Source: Synergistaceae bacterium (GTDB taxonomy: Bacteria; Synergistota; Synergistia; Synergistales; Aminobacteriaceae). From it: a stretch of DNA of 64,000 bases. A program made the translations under genes and the position numbers. A model generated the notes under the pieces. It was not told where the DNA came from. It was given only the letters and a program-made list of their open reading frames with translations, and ran no database searches. Positions 18,345-27,351 of this stretch are shown here, in pieces (the stretch's first letter is position 1; every line of letters starts with the position of its first letter). The DNA is taken from positions 1-64,000 of the forward strand of contig JAFRAH010000006.1 in assembly GCA_017405525.1 (NCBI GenBank), in the 5' to 3' direction.

Positions 18345-21300
18345 ATGGACATAGCAAGGGTAAGCATACAGCGTTACAGGGTAGTGATATTCATCTGCCT
18401 CTTGACGTTAATCGGCGGGGTCATGGCCTATTTCGAGATCGGGAAGCTCGAAGACCCTTCATTCACCATCAAGACCGCAGTAGTCTCGGCAGTATATCCC
18501 GGAGCAAGCGCGTATGAAGTTGAGCAGGAAGTTACGACCCGGCTTGAGGACGCAATACAGGCAATGGGTGAGATCAAGCATATACGTTCGCGTTCAACGC
18601 CGGGGCTGGCAATAATCTACGTGGACATTAAGGACGAGTACACCAGCAAGGAGCTCCCTCAAATCTGGGACAAGCTCAGGCAGAAGGTCAATGACGAGCA
18701 GGTCTACATGCCTTCAGGAGTTACCACGCTCATCAATAATGACTTCGGCGAGGTCTACGGGCAGTATTATGCTCTCGTAGGTGATGGCTACACCATGAAG
18801 GAGCTCTACGATTATGCGGACTTCTTGAAGAAAAACTTGGTGCTTGTTGATGAGGTTGCGAGCGTCAAAATTTTGGGTGAACAGACTGAAGCAGTGTACA
18901 TTGAGTTTTCGGCATCGAGGATGTCATCCCTCGGACTTTCTCCCCTGATGGTACTTGCGGCACTCACCCAGCAGAACACGATAACCTCTGCGGGCAACGT
19001 AACACTAGGCGACAGGTATATACGCATCTCACCAACGGGAGCAATCTTGTCGGTTGAGGACATAGGCGACCTCGTCATTGGGAGTTCGGGAGGAACCTTG
19101 ACGCGTCTCAGTGAAATCGCAACAGTCAGGAGGGCATATGCTGAGCCACAGAGCTTCATGATGAAGTTCAATAACAGGCCAGCACTCGCAATAGGCATCT
19201 CGACGGTTGAAGGCGGTAATGTCGTGAACATGGGGCGCAGGGTATCGGCAAGGCTGAAGGAGCTTGAGGCATTCCGTCCTGTAGGCATTGAGCTCAACGA
19301 AATATATATGCAGTCCGACCAGGTCATAAAGTCCACAAATGACTTCATCATCAACCTGATAGAGAGCCTTGCTATAGTCGTGGGAGTCCTCCTGATATTC
19401 ATGGGCTTGCGTTCAGGTCTGATTATAGGGCTTGTGCTTCTGATTACTGTTGCCGGGACATTCATCATAATGAACGGGACGGGAATAACCCTGCAGATTG
19501 TCTCACTTGCCGCGCTGATTATTGCTCTGGGCTCACTCGTCGACAACGGAATAGTAGTAGCTGAGGGTATGCTTGTCGAGACTGAGCGGGGAATGTCAAT
19601 CGAGGATGCCGCTTCAGACTCAGTTGAGGGCTCAAAGTGGGCAATGCTCGGCGGAACGTTCATTGCTGTTATGGCGTTTGCACCTATTGGGCTCTCGAAG
19701 GCTCAGGCTGGCGAGTTCCTCAGCTCAATGTTCCAGGTTGTCGCTATCTCCATGATGCTGAGCTGGTTTGCCGCACTCATTGCCGCCCCTGCTCTGGGTG
19801 AAGTAATGCTCAAGCCCTCAAAGCAGGAAGGAGACCCCTACGACAGCTTCCTGTTCAGGATGTACCGGGCAATTCTTGAAGGCTGCCTTCATCACAGGAC
19901 ACTCACCATCATAATCACCGTAGGAATGTTCGCGGCCTCAATGGTCATATTCTCACAGATGGCAACGTCATTCTTCCCTGATGCCGAGACGGTGTACTAC
20001 AGCGTTGACTTGTGGAGCCCTGAAGGAACATCGCTTGAAGGCCATGAACGGGCAACTCAAGAACTCGCCGACTATATCAGCTCACAGCCTGAAGTGAAGA
20101 ACGTTACGCAGTTCATTGGCGGGGGAGGGTTGAGGTTCATGCTGACGTATTCGCCGCCTGAGAGCAACACGGCATTTTCACAGCTCATGATAGAGATGAA
20201 GGACGCGAAAGACTCACGGGCTATGATACTGAAGACGCAGAAATACATCGAGGAGAGAATGCCCAATGCTGACGGACAATGCAGGCTCTTCGCACGTGGC
20301 AGCGGTATGAGCGAGAAGATAGGGGTCAGGTTCTATGGCAATGATCCCGACACATTGAGGCGTTTAGCGTCTCAGGCACTCGGCATAATGGAGCGTGATC
20401 CTTCCTCGCAGTTCCTCCGCACTGACTGGAGGGAGCGCGTTGAAGTCATACGTCCGGTAATCCTGAAAGACCAGATGCAGAGCTTGGGGCTTGGCCGTCC
20501 TCTCATCAACTACTCGATACAGGCCGCAACAACCGGGGCAGCTATAGGCTCATTCCGTGATGGCGATAAATCCCTGCCAATATATGCCGCGTTCACCCCC
20601 GAAGAACGTAACAGGATAGCTCTTCTCTCATCACTTCCTGTGTGGTCTCCTATACTGAATAAGTCTGTGCCTTTGGGTACTGTCTTTCAGAACATGGAGA
20701 CAGCCTTTGAGGACAACATAATAATTCACCGCGACAGGAGCAGGCTCATTACGGCCATGAGTGAGGTAAAGCTAGGACACAACGCCGATGCAATGCTGGA
20801 GAGGATAAAGCCAAAGATTGAGGCAATAAGGCTTCCACTGGGCTATAGTGTCGAGTTCGGGGGGCAGATGGAGCTTTCTGATGAGAGCATGGCAGGAATG
20901 GCTGTAGCTTTTCCTCCGGCAATACTAATCATGTTCCTGATAATGATATTCCTCTTCAACGGCTTCCGTCAGACGGTAATAATCTTTATATCACTGCCGC
21001 TTATACTGATAGGGGTTGTTCTTGGTCTTTGGGTTATGCGTATGGACGTGAGCTTCCTGGCAATCGTCGGCCTTCTCTCACTCGTGGGGATGCTGGCGAA
21101 GAACTCTATAGTGTTGCTCGACCAGGTGAGCGCGGATTTTGCGGCAGGACGGGACAAGTACGAGGCCATAGTTGAGGACGGCATATCGAGGCTAAGGCCG
21201 GTAGCTATGTCGGCACTTACGACCGTTCTGGGTATGGTCCCGTTGGTCTGGGATGTAATGTTCGGACCGATGGCTGTTACGATCATGGCCGGGCTTACTG

Positions 21301-21401
21301 TGAGCACGGTGCTGACGTTGCTGGTTATCCCGGTGCTTACGGCGGTTGCGTATAACGTCCCGTGTCCTGAAGATGACGGGGACAACGAGGAGGAAGAATA
21401 G
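18345..21401 (+). CDS. RND-family efflux transporter
   Basis: 1018 residues with the 12-helix duplicated RND plan: N-terminal helix at about 11-30, large periplasmic domain, helices from about 335, second periplasmic domain 550-845, and C-terminal helices. Periplasmic motifs such as 'YPGASAYEVEQEVTTRLEDAI' and 'GIKHIRSRS'-like strands fit the hydrophobe/amphiphile efflux class. Proton-relay residues: helix 4 reads V399-D400-N401 ('LVDNGIVVAEG') where AcrB has two adjacent aspartates; K919 in helix 10 is kept ('GMLAKNSIVLLDQ'). One of the two relay aspartates is thus Asn. Together with the adaptor it forms a two-gene operon ending at a strong hairpin. It stops with TAG. Confidence 0.93.
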   Translation: MDIARVSIQRYRVVIFICLLTLIGGVMAYFEIGKLEDPSFTIKTAVVSAVYPGASAYEVEQEVTTRLEDAIQAMGEIKHIRSRSTPGLAIIYVDIKDEYTSKELPQIWDKLRQKVNDEQVYMPSGVTTLINNDFGEVYGQYYALVGDGYTMKELYDYADFLKKNLVLVDEVASVKILGEQTEAVYIEFSASRMSSLGLSPLMVLAALTQQNTITSAGNVTLGDRYIRISPTGAILSVEDIGDLVIGSSGGTLTRLSEIATVRRAYAEPQSFMMKFNNRPALAIGISTVEGGNVVNMGRRVSARLKELEAFRPVGIELNEIYMQSDQVIKSTNDFIINLIESLAIVVGVLLIFMGLRSGLIIGLVLLITVAGTFIIMNGTGITLQIVSLAALIIALGSLVDNGIVVAEGMLVETERGMSIEDAASDSVEGSKWAMLGGTFIAVMAFAPIGLSKAQAGEFLSSMFQVVAISMMLSWFAALIAAPALGEVMLKPSKQEGDPYDSFLFRMYRAILEGCLHHRTLTIIITVGMFAASMVIFSQMATSFFPDAETVYYSVDLWSPEGTSLEGHERATQELADYISSQPEVKNVTQFIGGGGLRFMLTYSPPESNTAFSQLMIEMKDAKDSRAMILKTQKYIEERMPNADGQCRLFARGSGMSEKIGVRFYGNDPDTLRRLASQALGIMERDPSSQFLRTDWRERVEVIRPVILKDQMQSLGLGRPLINYSIQAATTGAAIGSFRDGDKSLPIYAAFTPEERNRIALLSSLPVWSPILNKSVPLGTVFQNMETAFEDNIIIHRDRSRLITAMSEVKLGHNADAMLERIKPKIEAIRLPLGYSVEFGGQMELSDESMAGMAVAFPPAILIMFLIMIFLFNGFRQTVIIFISLPLILIGVVLGLWVMRMDVSFLAIVGLLSLVGMLAKNSIVLLDQVSADFAAGRDKYEAIVEDGISRLRPVAMSALTTVLGMVPLVWDVMFGPMAVTIMAGLTVSTVLTLLVIPVLTAVAYNVPCPEDDGDNEEEE

Positions 21402-21408
21402 CCAACAA

Positions 21409-21450
21409 AAAAGGGAGACTCCCCGAAAAAGGAAGCTCCCTTTATTTTTT
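21409..21450. terminator. Bidirectional terminator
   Basis: AAAGGGAG (21410-21417) pairs with GCTCCCTTT (21435-21443), followed by TATTTTTTT on the plus strand and an A-rich flank on the other side. It serves the RND operon and the convergent ankyrin gene. Confidence 0.8.
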
Positions 21451-21460
21451 TGCTGACCAG

Positions 21461-21994
21461 CTAACTTTTGCTGCCTATTCCTATTATCATCAGAAACAAC
21501 ACAACAAAGCCCCCGATAAACCACCACTTGTTGTCCTTAATTCTTCCGCAACATGTCCGTGCACCATTAAGGGCAGATATTATCTTCTCGTCATCCGTGT
21601 AATCACGAGCCCGTTTCCCTTCTTTGTCCTCAATGCGTACATCAGCCCCTGCATCTATGAGCACCTGAACTGTTGCGAGACTACCAGAGGCAGCGGCATA
21701 AAATATTGGCGTTCGTCCGTCCCTGTCCAGCAAGTTCGCATCAAGCCCCTTGCCGAGATAGTACCTCACATTTTGGGCATCTCCATATGCGGCATAAGTG
21801 AACAGCCATTGCTCATCGGTGCGGGTAAAGTAATTCCATGTTGCCTTCAGTATTTCCTCACCGGCTTTTTTGGCCAGACTCTTGGCGGCCTGCTTGGCTA
21901 ATCCTTTGATGAGACCTTCACCAAATGCTGACGACGCGAAAAGAAAAATAATACAAAGCAACAAAGAGACACGAAATTTTACGGCTCTGTTCAT
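21461..21994 (-). CDS. Exported ankyrin-repeat protein with C-terminal membrane anchor
   Basis: 177 residues. A signal peptide spans residues 1-26 ('LLLCIIFLFASSAFG'). A lysine-rich amphipathic helix follows ('LIKGLAKQAAKSLAKKAGEEILK'). Two or three ankyrin units come next: 'WLFTYAAYGDAQNVRYYLGKGLDANLLD', 'DGRTPIFYAAASGSLATVQVLIDAGADVRIED', and a half unit. A hydrophobic segment near the end ('WWFIGGFVVLFLMIIGIG') would anchor it in a membrane. Ankyrin repeats bind proteins; the partner is unknown. It is monocistronic with a terminator on each side. An ankyrin domain placed outside the cytoplasm is uncommon but known. Confidence 0.8.
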   Translation of the reverse strand: MNRAVKFRVSLLLCIIFLFASSAFGEGLIKGLAKQAAKSLAKKAGEEILKATWNYFTRTDEQWLFTYAAYGDAQNVRYYLGKGLDANLLDRDGRTPIFYAAASGSLATVQVLIDAGADVRIEDKEGKRARDYTDDEKIISALNGARTCCGRIKDNKWWFIGGFVVLFLMIIGIGSKS

Positions 21995-22083
21995 AATTTC
22001 CTCCTAGATAATTTTGTGTGAGTTCAGAAAATCTAGCGGATAAATATTTTTCCATCAAGTGCATCAGATTTTGTTTCACCGCA

Positions 22084-22117
22084 TAAAAAAAGGAGACCCC
22101 CCAAAAAAGGAATCTCC
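22084..22117 (-). terminator. Terminator of the OmpH-like/binding-protein operon
   Basis: On the minus strand GGAGA (22117-22113) pairs with TCTCC (22096-22092) around a long loop, followed by seven T residues. It lies 23 bases beyond the stop of the 403-residue protein. Confidence 0.7.
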
Positions 22118-22139
22118 CTCAAATTCGTACGTTTAGAGT

Positions 22140-23351
22140 TCAATATGATGGGACATAAGCTAGTGCCTGAGTGTTCACCGTGTCGAGGGGTGAATATTCC
22201 CTGTCGCGTATCTCTACAATGAATACGTTCCTTGCCGCTGGCCTGTGAAGCATCGGCGAAATGTTGAGCACCTGATTCCCGAACGGTATAGCCTGTACAC
22301 GTTCGAGGTTTCGGAGGAGCTGAGTTCTCGGCATCGCGTCAATAGGTTGTGGCATGTTCTCGACTGCCCGCTTGAACCACTCGTAGAGAGCTATTGCCCT
22401 CCCTGCGGCGACTGTGTCTGTTACCTGCATTGCCCGCGTCCTCCAGAGAAGCCTTCGTGTCTCGATGAAGCCTCCCATTGACGGAAGCATTATGTTCTGG
22501 TCGGCAAAGATCATTCCGCGGCACGACAAGTACATATCGTCAGGCTCTGAGACGTTCCACAACCTCCAGCTCGTGCGAAGCCTCATGAAGTTCCGCCATA
22601 TCTCGCGCGCTCCCATGCTCCCCATGAATGAGATAACTACTCCGGCCTGTTCCCCCTCGTAGCTCTCGATCTCTTCGGACATCATATAGTAGCTGTCCCT
22701 TGCTGATGCGTCAGTCCAGTATGGCATAGGCATGAACCCTTCACTGTCGAGCATGGCATAGCAGATTTTGGCCTCGCGTTCTTGGTTGACGGTGAAGCGG
22801 CTTGCGGCAAGTGCTATTCTCTTTTCGCGGCTGTAAATTCTCTTTGCGTACTGTGCGAATGCAGAACACCTGTAATCCCTGAACATGTCCAGAGCAAATA
22901 TGTTGCTGATTGGACGGCCTCCCATGTCGATTAGGACGCTCTCACCACCTGCAAGCATCAAGGGTATATTCCTCCCTGCAAGCCGGGCTACAAGTATCCT
23001 GTCTTCCTCTGGGGAATGCGTGAAGCTCATCACTGCCGCAGTGTATGGCCCGAACTCGAACACTATATCACTTGCGGGGCTGTCGCTGCTTTCCGGGACA
23101 GGAAGAAGGACGAACTTCACATCATGGCCGCCGATTCCGTTACTGCTCTCGGAGATTTCGCGCTCGCACCAAGTCAGGGCGGTCTTTATGGATTTTCCGG
23201 GCTCAGTGTCCCAGCCGCCTCTAGGTGGTACGGCAAGGACGTTCCACACCCAGTCATGAACCTTCTCGCTCGGAGACTGGAGAGGGAACGCCCCTTTTGC
23301 TGTTATGTTCAGGCATAAAGCTATTGCGGCCAGCGCAAAGATTTTACGCAT
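22140..23351 (-). CDS. Periplasmic binding-protein-like protein (type 1 fold)
   Basis: 403 residues with a signal peptide (residues 1-20, 'IFALAAIALCLNITAKG'). The mature protein resembles the LivJ-type periplasmic binding fold. It begins with a helix region including 'IKTALTWCEREISESSNGIGGHDVKFVLLP', as in 'ELAVEEINAAGGINGRKIELV' of that family. It continues with 'VFEFGPYTAAVMSFTHSPEEDRILVARLAGRNIPLML', which matches the strand where the ligand gap is sensed. No ABC permease or ATPase genes are near, so it may be a sensor or orphan receptor. It lies 25 bases after an OmpH-like gene and ahead of a terminator, so the pair is an operon. No Shine-Dalgarno is obvious before its ATG. Family assignment is moderate. 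Confidence 0.55.
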   Translation of the reverse strand: MRKIFALAAIALCLNITAKGAFPLQSPSEKVHDWVWNVLAVPPRGGWDTEPGKSIKTALTWCEREISESSNGIGGHDVKFVLLPVPESSDSPASDIVFEFGPYTAAVMSFTHSPEEDRILVARLAGRNIPLMLAGGESVLIDMGGRPISNIFALDMFRDYRCSAFAQYAKRIYSREKRIALAASRFTVNQEREAKICYAMLDSEGFMPMPYWTDASARDSYYMMSEEIESYEGEQAGVVISFMGSMGAREIWRNFMRLRTSWRLWNVSEPDDMYLSCRGMIFADQNIMLPSMGGFIETRRLLWRTRAMQVTDTVAAGRAIALYEWFKRAVENMPQPIDAMPRTQLLRNLERVQAIPFGNQVLNISPMLHRPAARNVFIVEIRDREYSPLDTVNTQALAYVPSY

Positions 23352-23376
23352 GAAGGGTTATTTGATTGGTGGTTGT

Positions 23377-23853
23377 TTATCTCTTTCTTGAGAGCTGCTG
23401 TATTACGTCCTGCGTTATGTCTACTCCGCCTATGAGTACTACGAACTTGTCGAGGACAAGCGTAAGTTTCCTCTTCACTGCAACTTCACGAACAGCCTGC
23501 TCGCAGTCCCTGTATATCGGTGCCATCAGCTTCTGCTCTTCCTGCGCAAGCTCCATTCTCTTGGCCTGTACTGCCTGAGCCTTCTTTGCAGTATCGGTCT
23601 CTTTGTCGGCGGCTGCTTTTGCCTCGTTCTCTTTCTGGCGGGCAATGTTCGCTAACTGCTGGCGTGCTTGGGCAAGTCCGGGGTGGTTGTTGAGGATTTC
23701 CCCGCGGTCTACGATACCCACGAAGTCGGCTCCTGCGGGTGCGGCGGCAGGTGCTGATGCGGCTCTCTTTGCGGCGGCTGAGGCTGATACTGTGAAGCTC
23801 ATTACGAGAAGTGAAACTGTGAGTGCGAGTAAGACTGCTTTCTTTGCTGACAT
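23377..23853 (-). CDS. OmpH/Skp-family periplasmic protein
   Basis: 158 residues. Signal peptide 1-27 ('LLVMSFTVSASAAA'), a short Ala/Pro linker, then the Skp pattern: a small beta strand 'FVGIVDRGEILNNHPGLAQARQQLA', a long charged coiled-coil arm (about residues 68-112, Lys/Glu/Ala/Gln rich), and a returning 'VAVKRKLTLVLDKFVVLIGGVDITQDVI' beta segment. Skp is a trimeric periplasmic chaperone that holds unfolded outer-membrane proteins; many diderm anaerobes carry several such paralogues. It is first in a two-gene unit with the binding-protein-like gene. Here it lacks the usual neighbours bamA and lpxD, so it may be an accessory paralogue. An AGGAGG site precedes the ATG. Confidence 0.85.
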   Translation of the reverse strand: MSAKKAVLLALTVSLLVMSFTVSASAAAKRAASAPAAAPAGADFVGIVDRGEILNNHPGLAQARQQLANIARQKENEAKAAADKETDTAKKAQAVQAKRMELAQEEQKLMAPIYRDCEQAVREVAVKRKLTLVLDKFVVLIGGVDITQDVIQQLSRKR

Positions 23854-23951
23854 TATTACTATATTCCTCCTGTTTCTGTTAAACGCCTAGAAATTTTTTG
23901 CGTTGCATTCTAGCATTCAAACTTTGAGCGCAATAACGTTAAAATTACTCA

Positions 23952-24426
23952 TTAACCCCGTAAGATTATATTCCTCCGTTCAAGTATCTTCATCAAGGGA
24001 ACGCCAACTACATAGCAGGCTCCAGCCTCACCAAGCCCAACGTAAAGGCACGTCGCCAACAACGGGACATCAAGAAGAACATGCAGCATTGCCCCGATGA
24101 TTATTGCGTTCGAGATTACCGGCCATGATGCAGCAATGTAGATGCTCCGGGATTTTCGGGTCAGTATTGCGGCTATCAGCGTGGCCAATGACCCGAAGAC
24201 CATATCAGTGAGTCCGTAGCCCCCGTAGAAATTCGCGAAGACACAGCCCGCAAACAAGCCCGGTATTGCTTCAGGCATGTAGAACGGAAGAAGTGTCAGA
24301 GCTTCCGAGACCCTGAACTGAACAGGCCCGTATGAGATTGGCGCAAGTGCTATCGTGAGGACTGCATAGAGTGCGGCAATTAACGCTCCCTTTGATGCTT
24401 TCTTTGTGGCGGTGTTGATTGGTCAT
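23952..24426 (-). pseudogene. queT: QueT-family queuosine precursor transporter, start region disrupted
   Basis: The frame ending at 23952 encodes a QueT membrane protein. 'APISYGPVQFRVSEALTLLPFYMPEAIPGLFAGC' is diagnostic, and about five hydrophobic helices follow. QueT imports a precursor of queuosine, used for tRNA wobble modification; tgt is also in this window. The conserved N terminus ('KASKGALIAALYAVLTIALAP') is in a frame that has no ATG, GTG or TTG after the priA stop at 24423. A well-placed start with AAGGAG and ATG at 24426 exists, overlapping the priA TGA, but it lies one frame away. One base must be lost near 24405-24420, or an ATC start be used. Either a frameshift, a non-standard start, or a sequence error. 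Confidence 0.7.
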
Positions 24427-26165
24427 TCGCTCCTTACTGTGATTTTTATCGAGTTCCTGAGTGATAGTTTAGGCTCAAGAATTTTTCGGACGGCATCAAG
24501 CGACTCGGTGTTCACGTAAATGGGCAGCTTGTCATCTCCCGGATCCATCACGAAAATTCCTGCGGCCATGAATGAATCTATCATCTCCTCACGGGCTATT
24601 TTACTCCCAAATTCAAGCTCGGTGATATATCCATAGGGTGGCAGTATAAATTCCCGTCTTGATTTCAGCTCGTCAGGTATGAACTTCCCCCAGCCCTGAG
24701 ACAGAAAAACCGCAAGCCTCATTCCCGACATTCTGGACTGGACGAGAACCTTGCGCCCTGAATTGCTATCACGCCCCCGCCAGTAAGATTCCCAGAGCAT
24801 CATGAAGACGTTATAGCGTGTTGTGTGAGCCTGTCCCCGTAGTTCAGCGTCAAGGTCAAGCCACGCAATAAGACCCGGCTTAACCCTCCCGCAAAGTTCG
24901 AGCCCCCTTCGTGTCGAGAGTATGAGCCCGTGAAGTCCTGAACTTTTGCCCCCGTCGTAAACGTGGACATCATTGCAGTAACGCCCCGCAATCTCAGCAA
25001 GTGCATCAAGCCCCGGCCTCCTGCCACTGAGCAAGCCATAGCCGCAAGACTCGCACTTGTCGGGCATCACCCGGACAGCCCCGCACTTCCTGCAACGCAA
25101 GATACTTCCCTCACTGACTGCCTGCATTGCCGCCCCGCACTTGAGGCACTTCACCGTTCCGCCGCAATTCCCGCAGAAGACCTCTGACGCTCCGCCTGTC
25201 CTGTCGAGTATCCAGATGACGCTATGACTTTGTGCCAGCTCCCTGTAGGTGTGCTTGATGAGTGAGAACGTAAGGGGGATATGTCCTTCCGTGCCGTGAA
25301 CCTGCTCTTTGTGGGAGGCGTGAATGTCAGCAAGTATGATGTTCTTTCGGTCGGGCTTGAGGTGTTCAGTTGGTGATGTCCTGACGTAGGTCTTGAGTGA
25401 TGGGATTCTTCCGGCGGTAATGAACTCGGCCTGAAGGTATGAGGCTCTTTGTCCTGCGAGGCTACGGGCTGAAATGTTTAGGGTGTAGGGCAGAACGTAG
25501 GCAGGGCTTGCTTCGTCCTCGATGATTATGCGCTGTGGACTGAGGGGTGCTGCTATTCCTCCGGGAGGTGCTACTACTATCCTGAATTTCCCGGCGTGAA
25601 CTTCCCTCCATGCCTGCCAGAGTTTAGGGCTGCTGCTTGACGGCCAGAGTAGGGCATCAGCTTTCAGGGTATCAGGGAGCGACATGAAGAACTCTTTAGC
25701 GGCTTCCTTCTGGGGGAACAATATTAGAGTTCGTCCGGGCTTGTTGAGTTCATCGAGAAAAAAATTAACCCGCTCATTGTCCAACGGGTTAAAGAATGTC
25801 CTTGATGTGAATTTTCCCGGTGTCTCTTCACGTTCTGGAGGGGGATTGACCTTTTCGCCCATGTATACAGGACGGGGGATAAGTGCCTTCATTGCCGCAC
25901 CATTCCCGCACATGCACACCCTTCCAGCCCACAAAGAGAGCTCCCATATGTCCGGGGGGATTACTGGAACGTCATCTATTACGCCCTCGACTGCCTTGAC
26001 CTTAACGCTTGGGGGTAAATCCTTCTCCGATTGTCCGAGTACAAACCCTGCATGAAGACTCCTTCCAACCTCAACGATGACACGAACGCCCGGCCTTATG
26101 TTTACGGGGCAGTCATAGGTCAGAGAGTTCAGCGACATTTCAGGGACTGCTACATCAACCAGCAA
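24423..26165 (-). CDS. priA: PriA-like primosomal protein lacking helicase ATP-binding motifs
   Basis: 580 residues, about 150 shorter than typical PriA. The N-terminal 3'-end-binding domain is clear ('LVDVAVPEMSLNSLTYDCPV', 'PGVRVIVEVGR'). All eight zinc cysteines are kept (C331, C334, C340, C343, C358, C361, C371, C374). The C-terminal 'PPYGYITELEFGS' element is normal. Walker A is missing: residues 127-150 pass straight from 'PLDNERVNFF' to 'GRTLILFPQ' with no GxTGSGKT. The DEEH box is replaced by 'IIEDEASPAY' (216-219). Such a protein could bind forks and load replication proteins but not unwind DNA. TTG at 26165 overlaps coaBC by 11 nt; its order after rpoZ-coaBC is conserved in many bacteria. 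Confidence 0.85.
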   Translation of the reverse strand: MLVDVAVPEMSLNSLTYDCPVNIRPGVRVIVEVGRSLHAGFVLGQSEKDLPPSVKVKAVEGVIDDVPVIPPDIWELSLWAGRVCMCGNGAAMKALIPRPVYMGEKVNPPPEREETPGKFTSRTFFNPLDNERVNFFLDELNKPGRTLILFPQKEAAKEFFMSLPDTLKADALLWPSSSSPKLWQAWREVHAGKFRIVVAPPGGIAAPLSPQRIIIEDEASPAYVLPYTLNISARSLAGQRASYLQAEFITAGRIPSLKTYVRTSPTEHLKPDRKNIILADIHASHKEQVHGTEGHIPLTFSLIKHTYRELAQSHSVIWILDRTGGASEVFCGNCGGTVKCLKCGAAMQAVSEGSILRCRKCGAVRVMPDKCESCGYGLLSGRRPGLDALAEIAGRYCNDVHVYDGGKSSGLHGLILSTRRGLELCGRVKPGLIAWLDLDAELRGQAHTTRYNVFMMLWESYWRGRDSNSGRKVLVQSRMSGMRLAVFLSQGWGKFIPDELKSRREFILPPYGYITELEFGSKIAREEMIDSFMAAGIFVMDPGDDKLPIYVNTESLDAVRKILEPKLSLRNSIKITVRSE

Positions 26166-27351
26166 TCAGCCTGCTCCATATCTCGAACGCTATATCTTCC
26201 TTGAGGCCGGAAAATATCTGTTCGGGTTCGTCAGGATTTCGGGGGATGAGCCGTAACGTGTTGGTGTCTGATGCAAAGCCCGTGTTCTTTCCCGTAACGT
26301 CATTGGCGAGTATGTAGTCGAGGTTCTTGCGTTTGAGCTTAGCCCGTGCATTCTCGTTGACGTTGTCGGTCTCTGCCGCAAAACCCACGAGCACCTGCCC
26401 CTCACGTTTGAGCCTCCCGACTTCAGCCGCAATGTCCGGGTTCTGGACGAGCTCAAGGGTGATAACGTCCCTTCCTTCACGCTTGATTTTGCGGGGGGTG
26501 AAGTCCTTTGCCCTGAAGTCCCCTACTGCCGCCGCCTTCACGACATAGTCAGCCCACGAGAGATTTTCCCGGACAGCCGAGAACATCTCCTCAGCCGACT
26601 TAACCCGGACGACATCGAGACCGTAACTGTCAACTTCAACAGGCCCGGCAATGAGCTTCACTTCCGCGCCCCTGTACCATGCTGAACGTGCCATAGAAAC
26701 GCCCATCTTCCCGGTTGAAGGGTTCGAGATATAGCGCACTGGGTCAATGTATTCATGTGTCGGCCCGGCAGTAACCAGCACCCTCCTTCCGGCCATGTCG
26801 TGAACGCACAACGCCCTGAATACCTCGTGAAGTATCTCGTGGGGTTCAGGCATCCTTCCGCGTCCTGAGACACCGCAGGCAAGTGCACCCTCTGACGGCT
26901 GGACTACCCTAACGCCACGTGATGCAAGCGTCTTCATGTTGTCCTGAGTTGCGGGGTTGTCATACATGTCCTCATTCATGGCCGGGAATATCAATACCGG
27001 GCATTTTTGGGGGGCGGCTATGACTGCGGAGGTCAGGAGGTTGTCGGCTATACCGTGTGCAATCTTGGCGAGGGTGTTTGCGGTGCAGGGGGCAATCACG
27101 AGAACATCAGCCCAGTGTGAGAGCTTTATGTGTGGTATCGTACCGTCAAACGAGTCATCATCCCGGACTTTGTGGCCTGAAAGTGTCTCAAGCGTCATGG
27201 GGGCAACGAAATTCTTTGCGCTCCCGGTCATGATGATTTCGCATTCACATTCTGACTTCCCGATGAGACGGACTAATGAGGGAATCTTGTAGGCCGCTAT
27301 TCCCCCGGTGATGCCCAAGAGAATTTTGCGGCCATTCTTCCAGCTATTCAT
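26155..27351 (-). CDS. coaBC: Bifunctional phosphopantothenoylcysteine synthetase/decarboxylase
   Basis: 398 residues from ATG 27351. The CoaC flavoprotein half comes first ('ILLGITGGIAAYKIPSLVRLI', 'SHWADVLVIAPCTANTLAKIAHGIADNLL', 'FPAMNEDMYDNPATQ', active-site Cys in 'GALACGVSGRGRMPEP'). The CoaB synthetase half follows ('VLVTAGPTHEYIDPVRYISNPSTGKMG', 'VKAAAVGDFRA', 'LVGFAAET', 'ILANDV'). It makes 4'-phosphopantetheine from phosphopantothenate and cysteine, for coenzyme A. A longer frame upstream of 27351 is the rpoZ gene read out of frame, so I start at the ATG that overlaps the rpoZ stop by 8 nt. Operon order is rpoZ-coaBC-priA-queT. Confidence 0.95.
   Translation of the reverse strand: MNSWKNGRKILLGITGGIAAYKIPSLVRLIGKSECECEIIMTGSAKNFVAPMTLETLSGHKVRDDDSFDGTIPHIKLSHWADVLVIAPCTANTLAKIAHGIADNLLTSAVIAAPQKCPVLIFPAMNEDMYDNPATQDNMKTLASRGVRVVQPSEGALACGVSGRGRMPEPHEILHEVFRALCVHDMAGRRVLVTAGPTHEYIDPVRYISNPSTGKMGVSMARSAWYRGAEVKLIAGPVEVDSYGLDVVRVKSAEEMFSAVRENLSWADYVVKAAAVGDFRAKDFTPRKIKREGRDVITLELVQNPDIAAEVGRLKREGQVLVGFAAETDNVNENARAKLKRKNLDYILANDVTGKNTGFASDTNTLRLIPRNPDEPEQIFSGLKEDIAFEIWSRLIAG

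Noticed and set aside
23880-23951. Terminator or attenuation hairpin after queT
   Set aside because: The visible GCATTC-TA-GCATTC pattern is a direct, not inverted, repeat and cannot form a stem.
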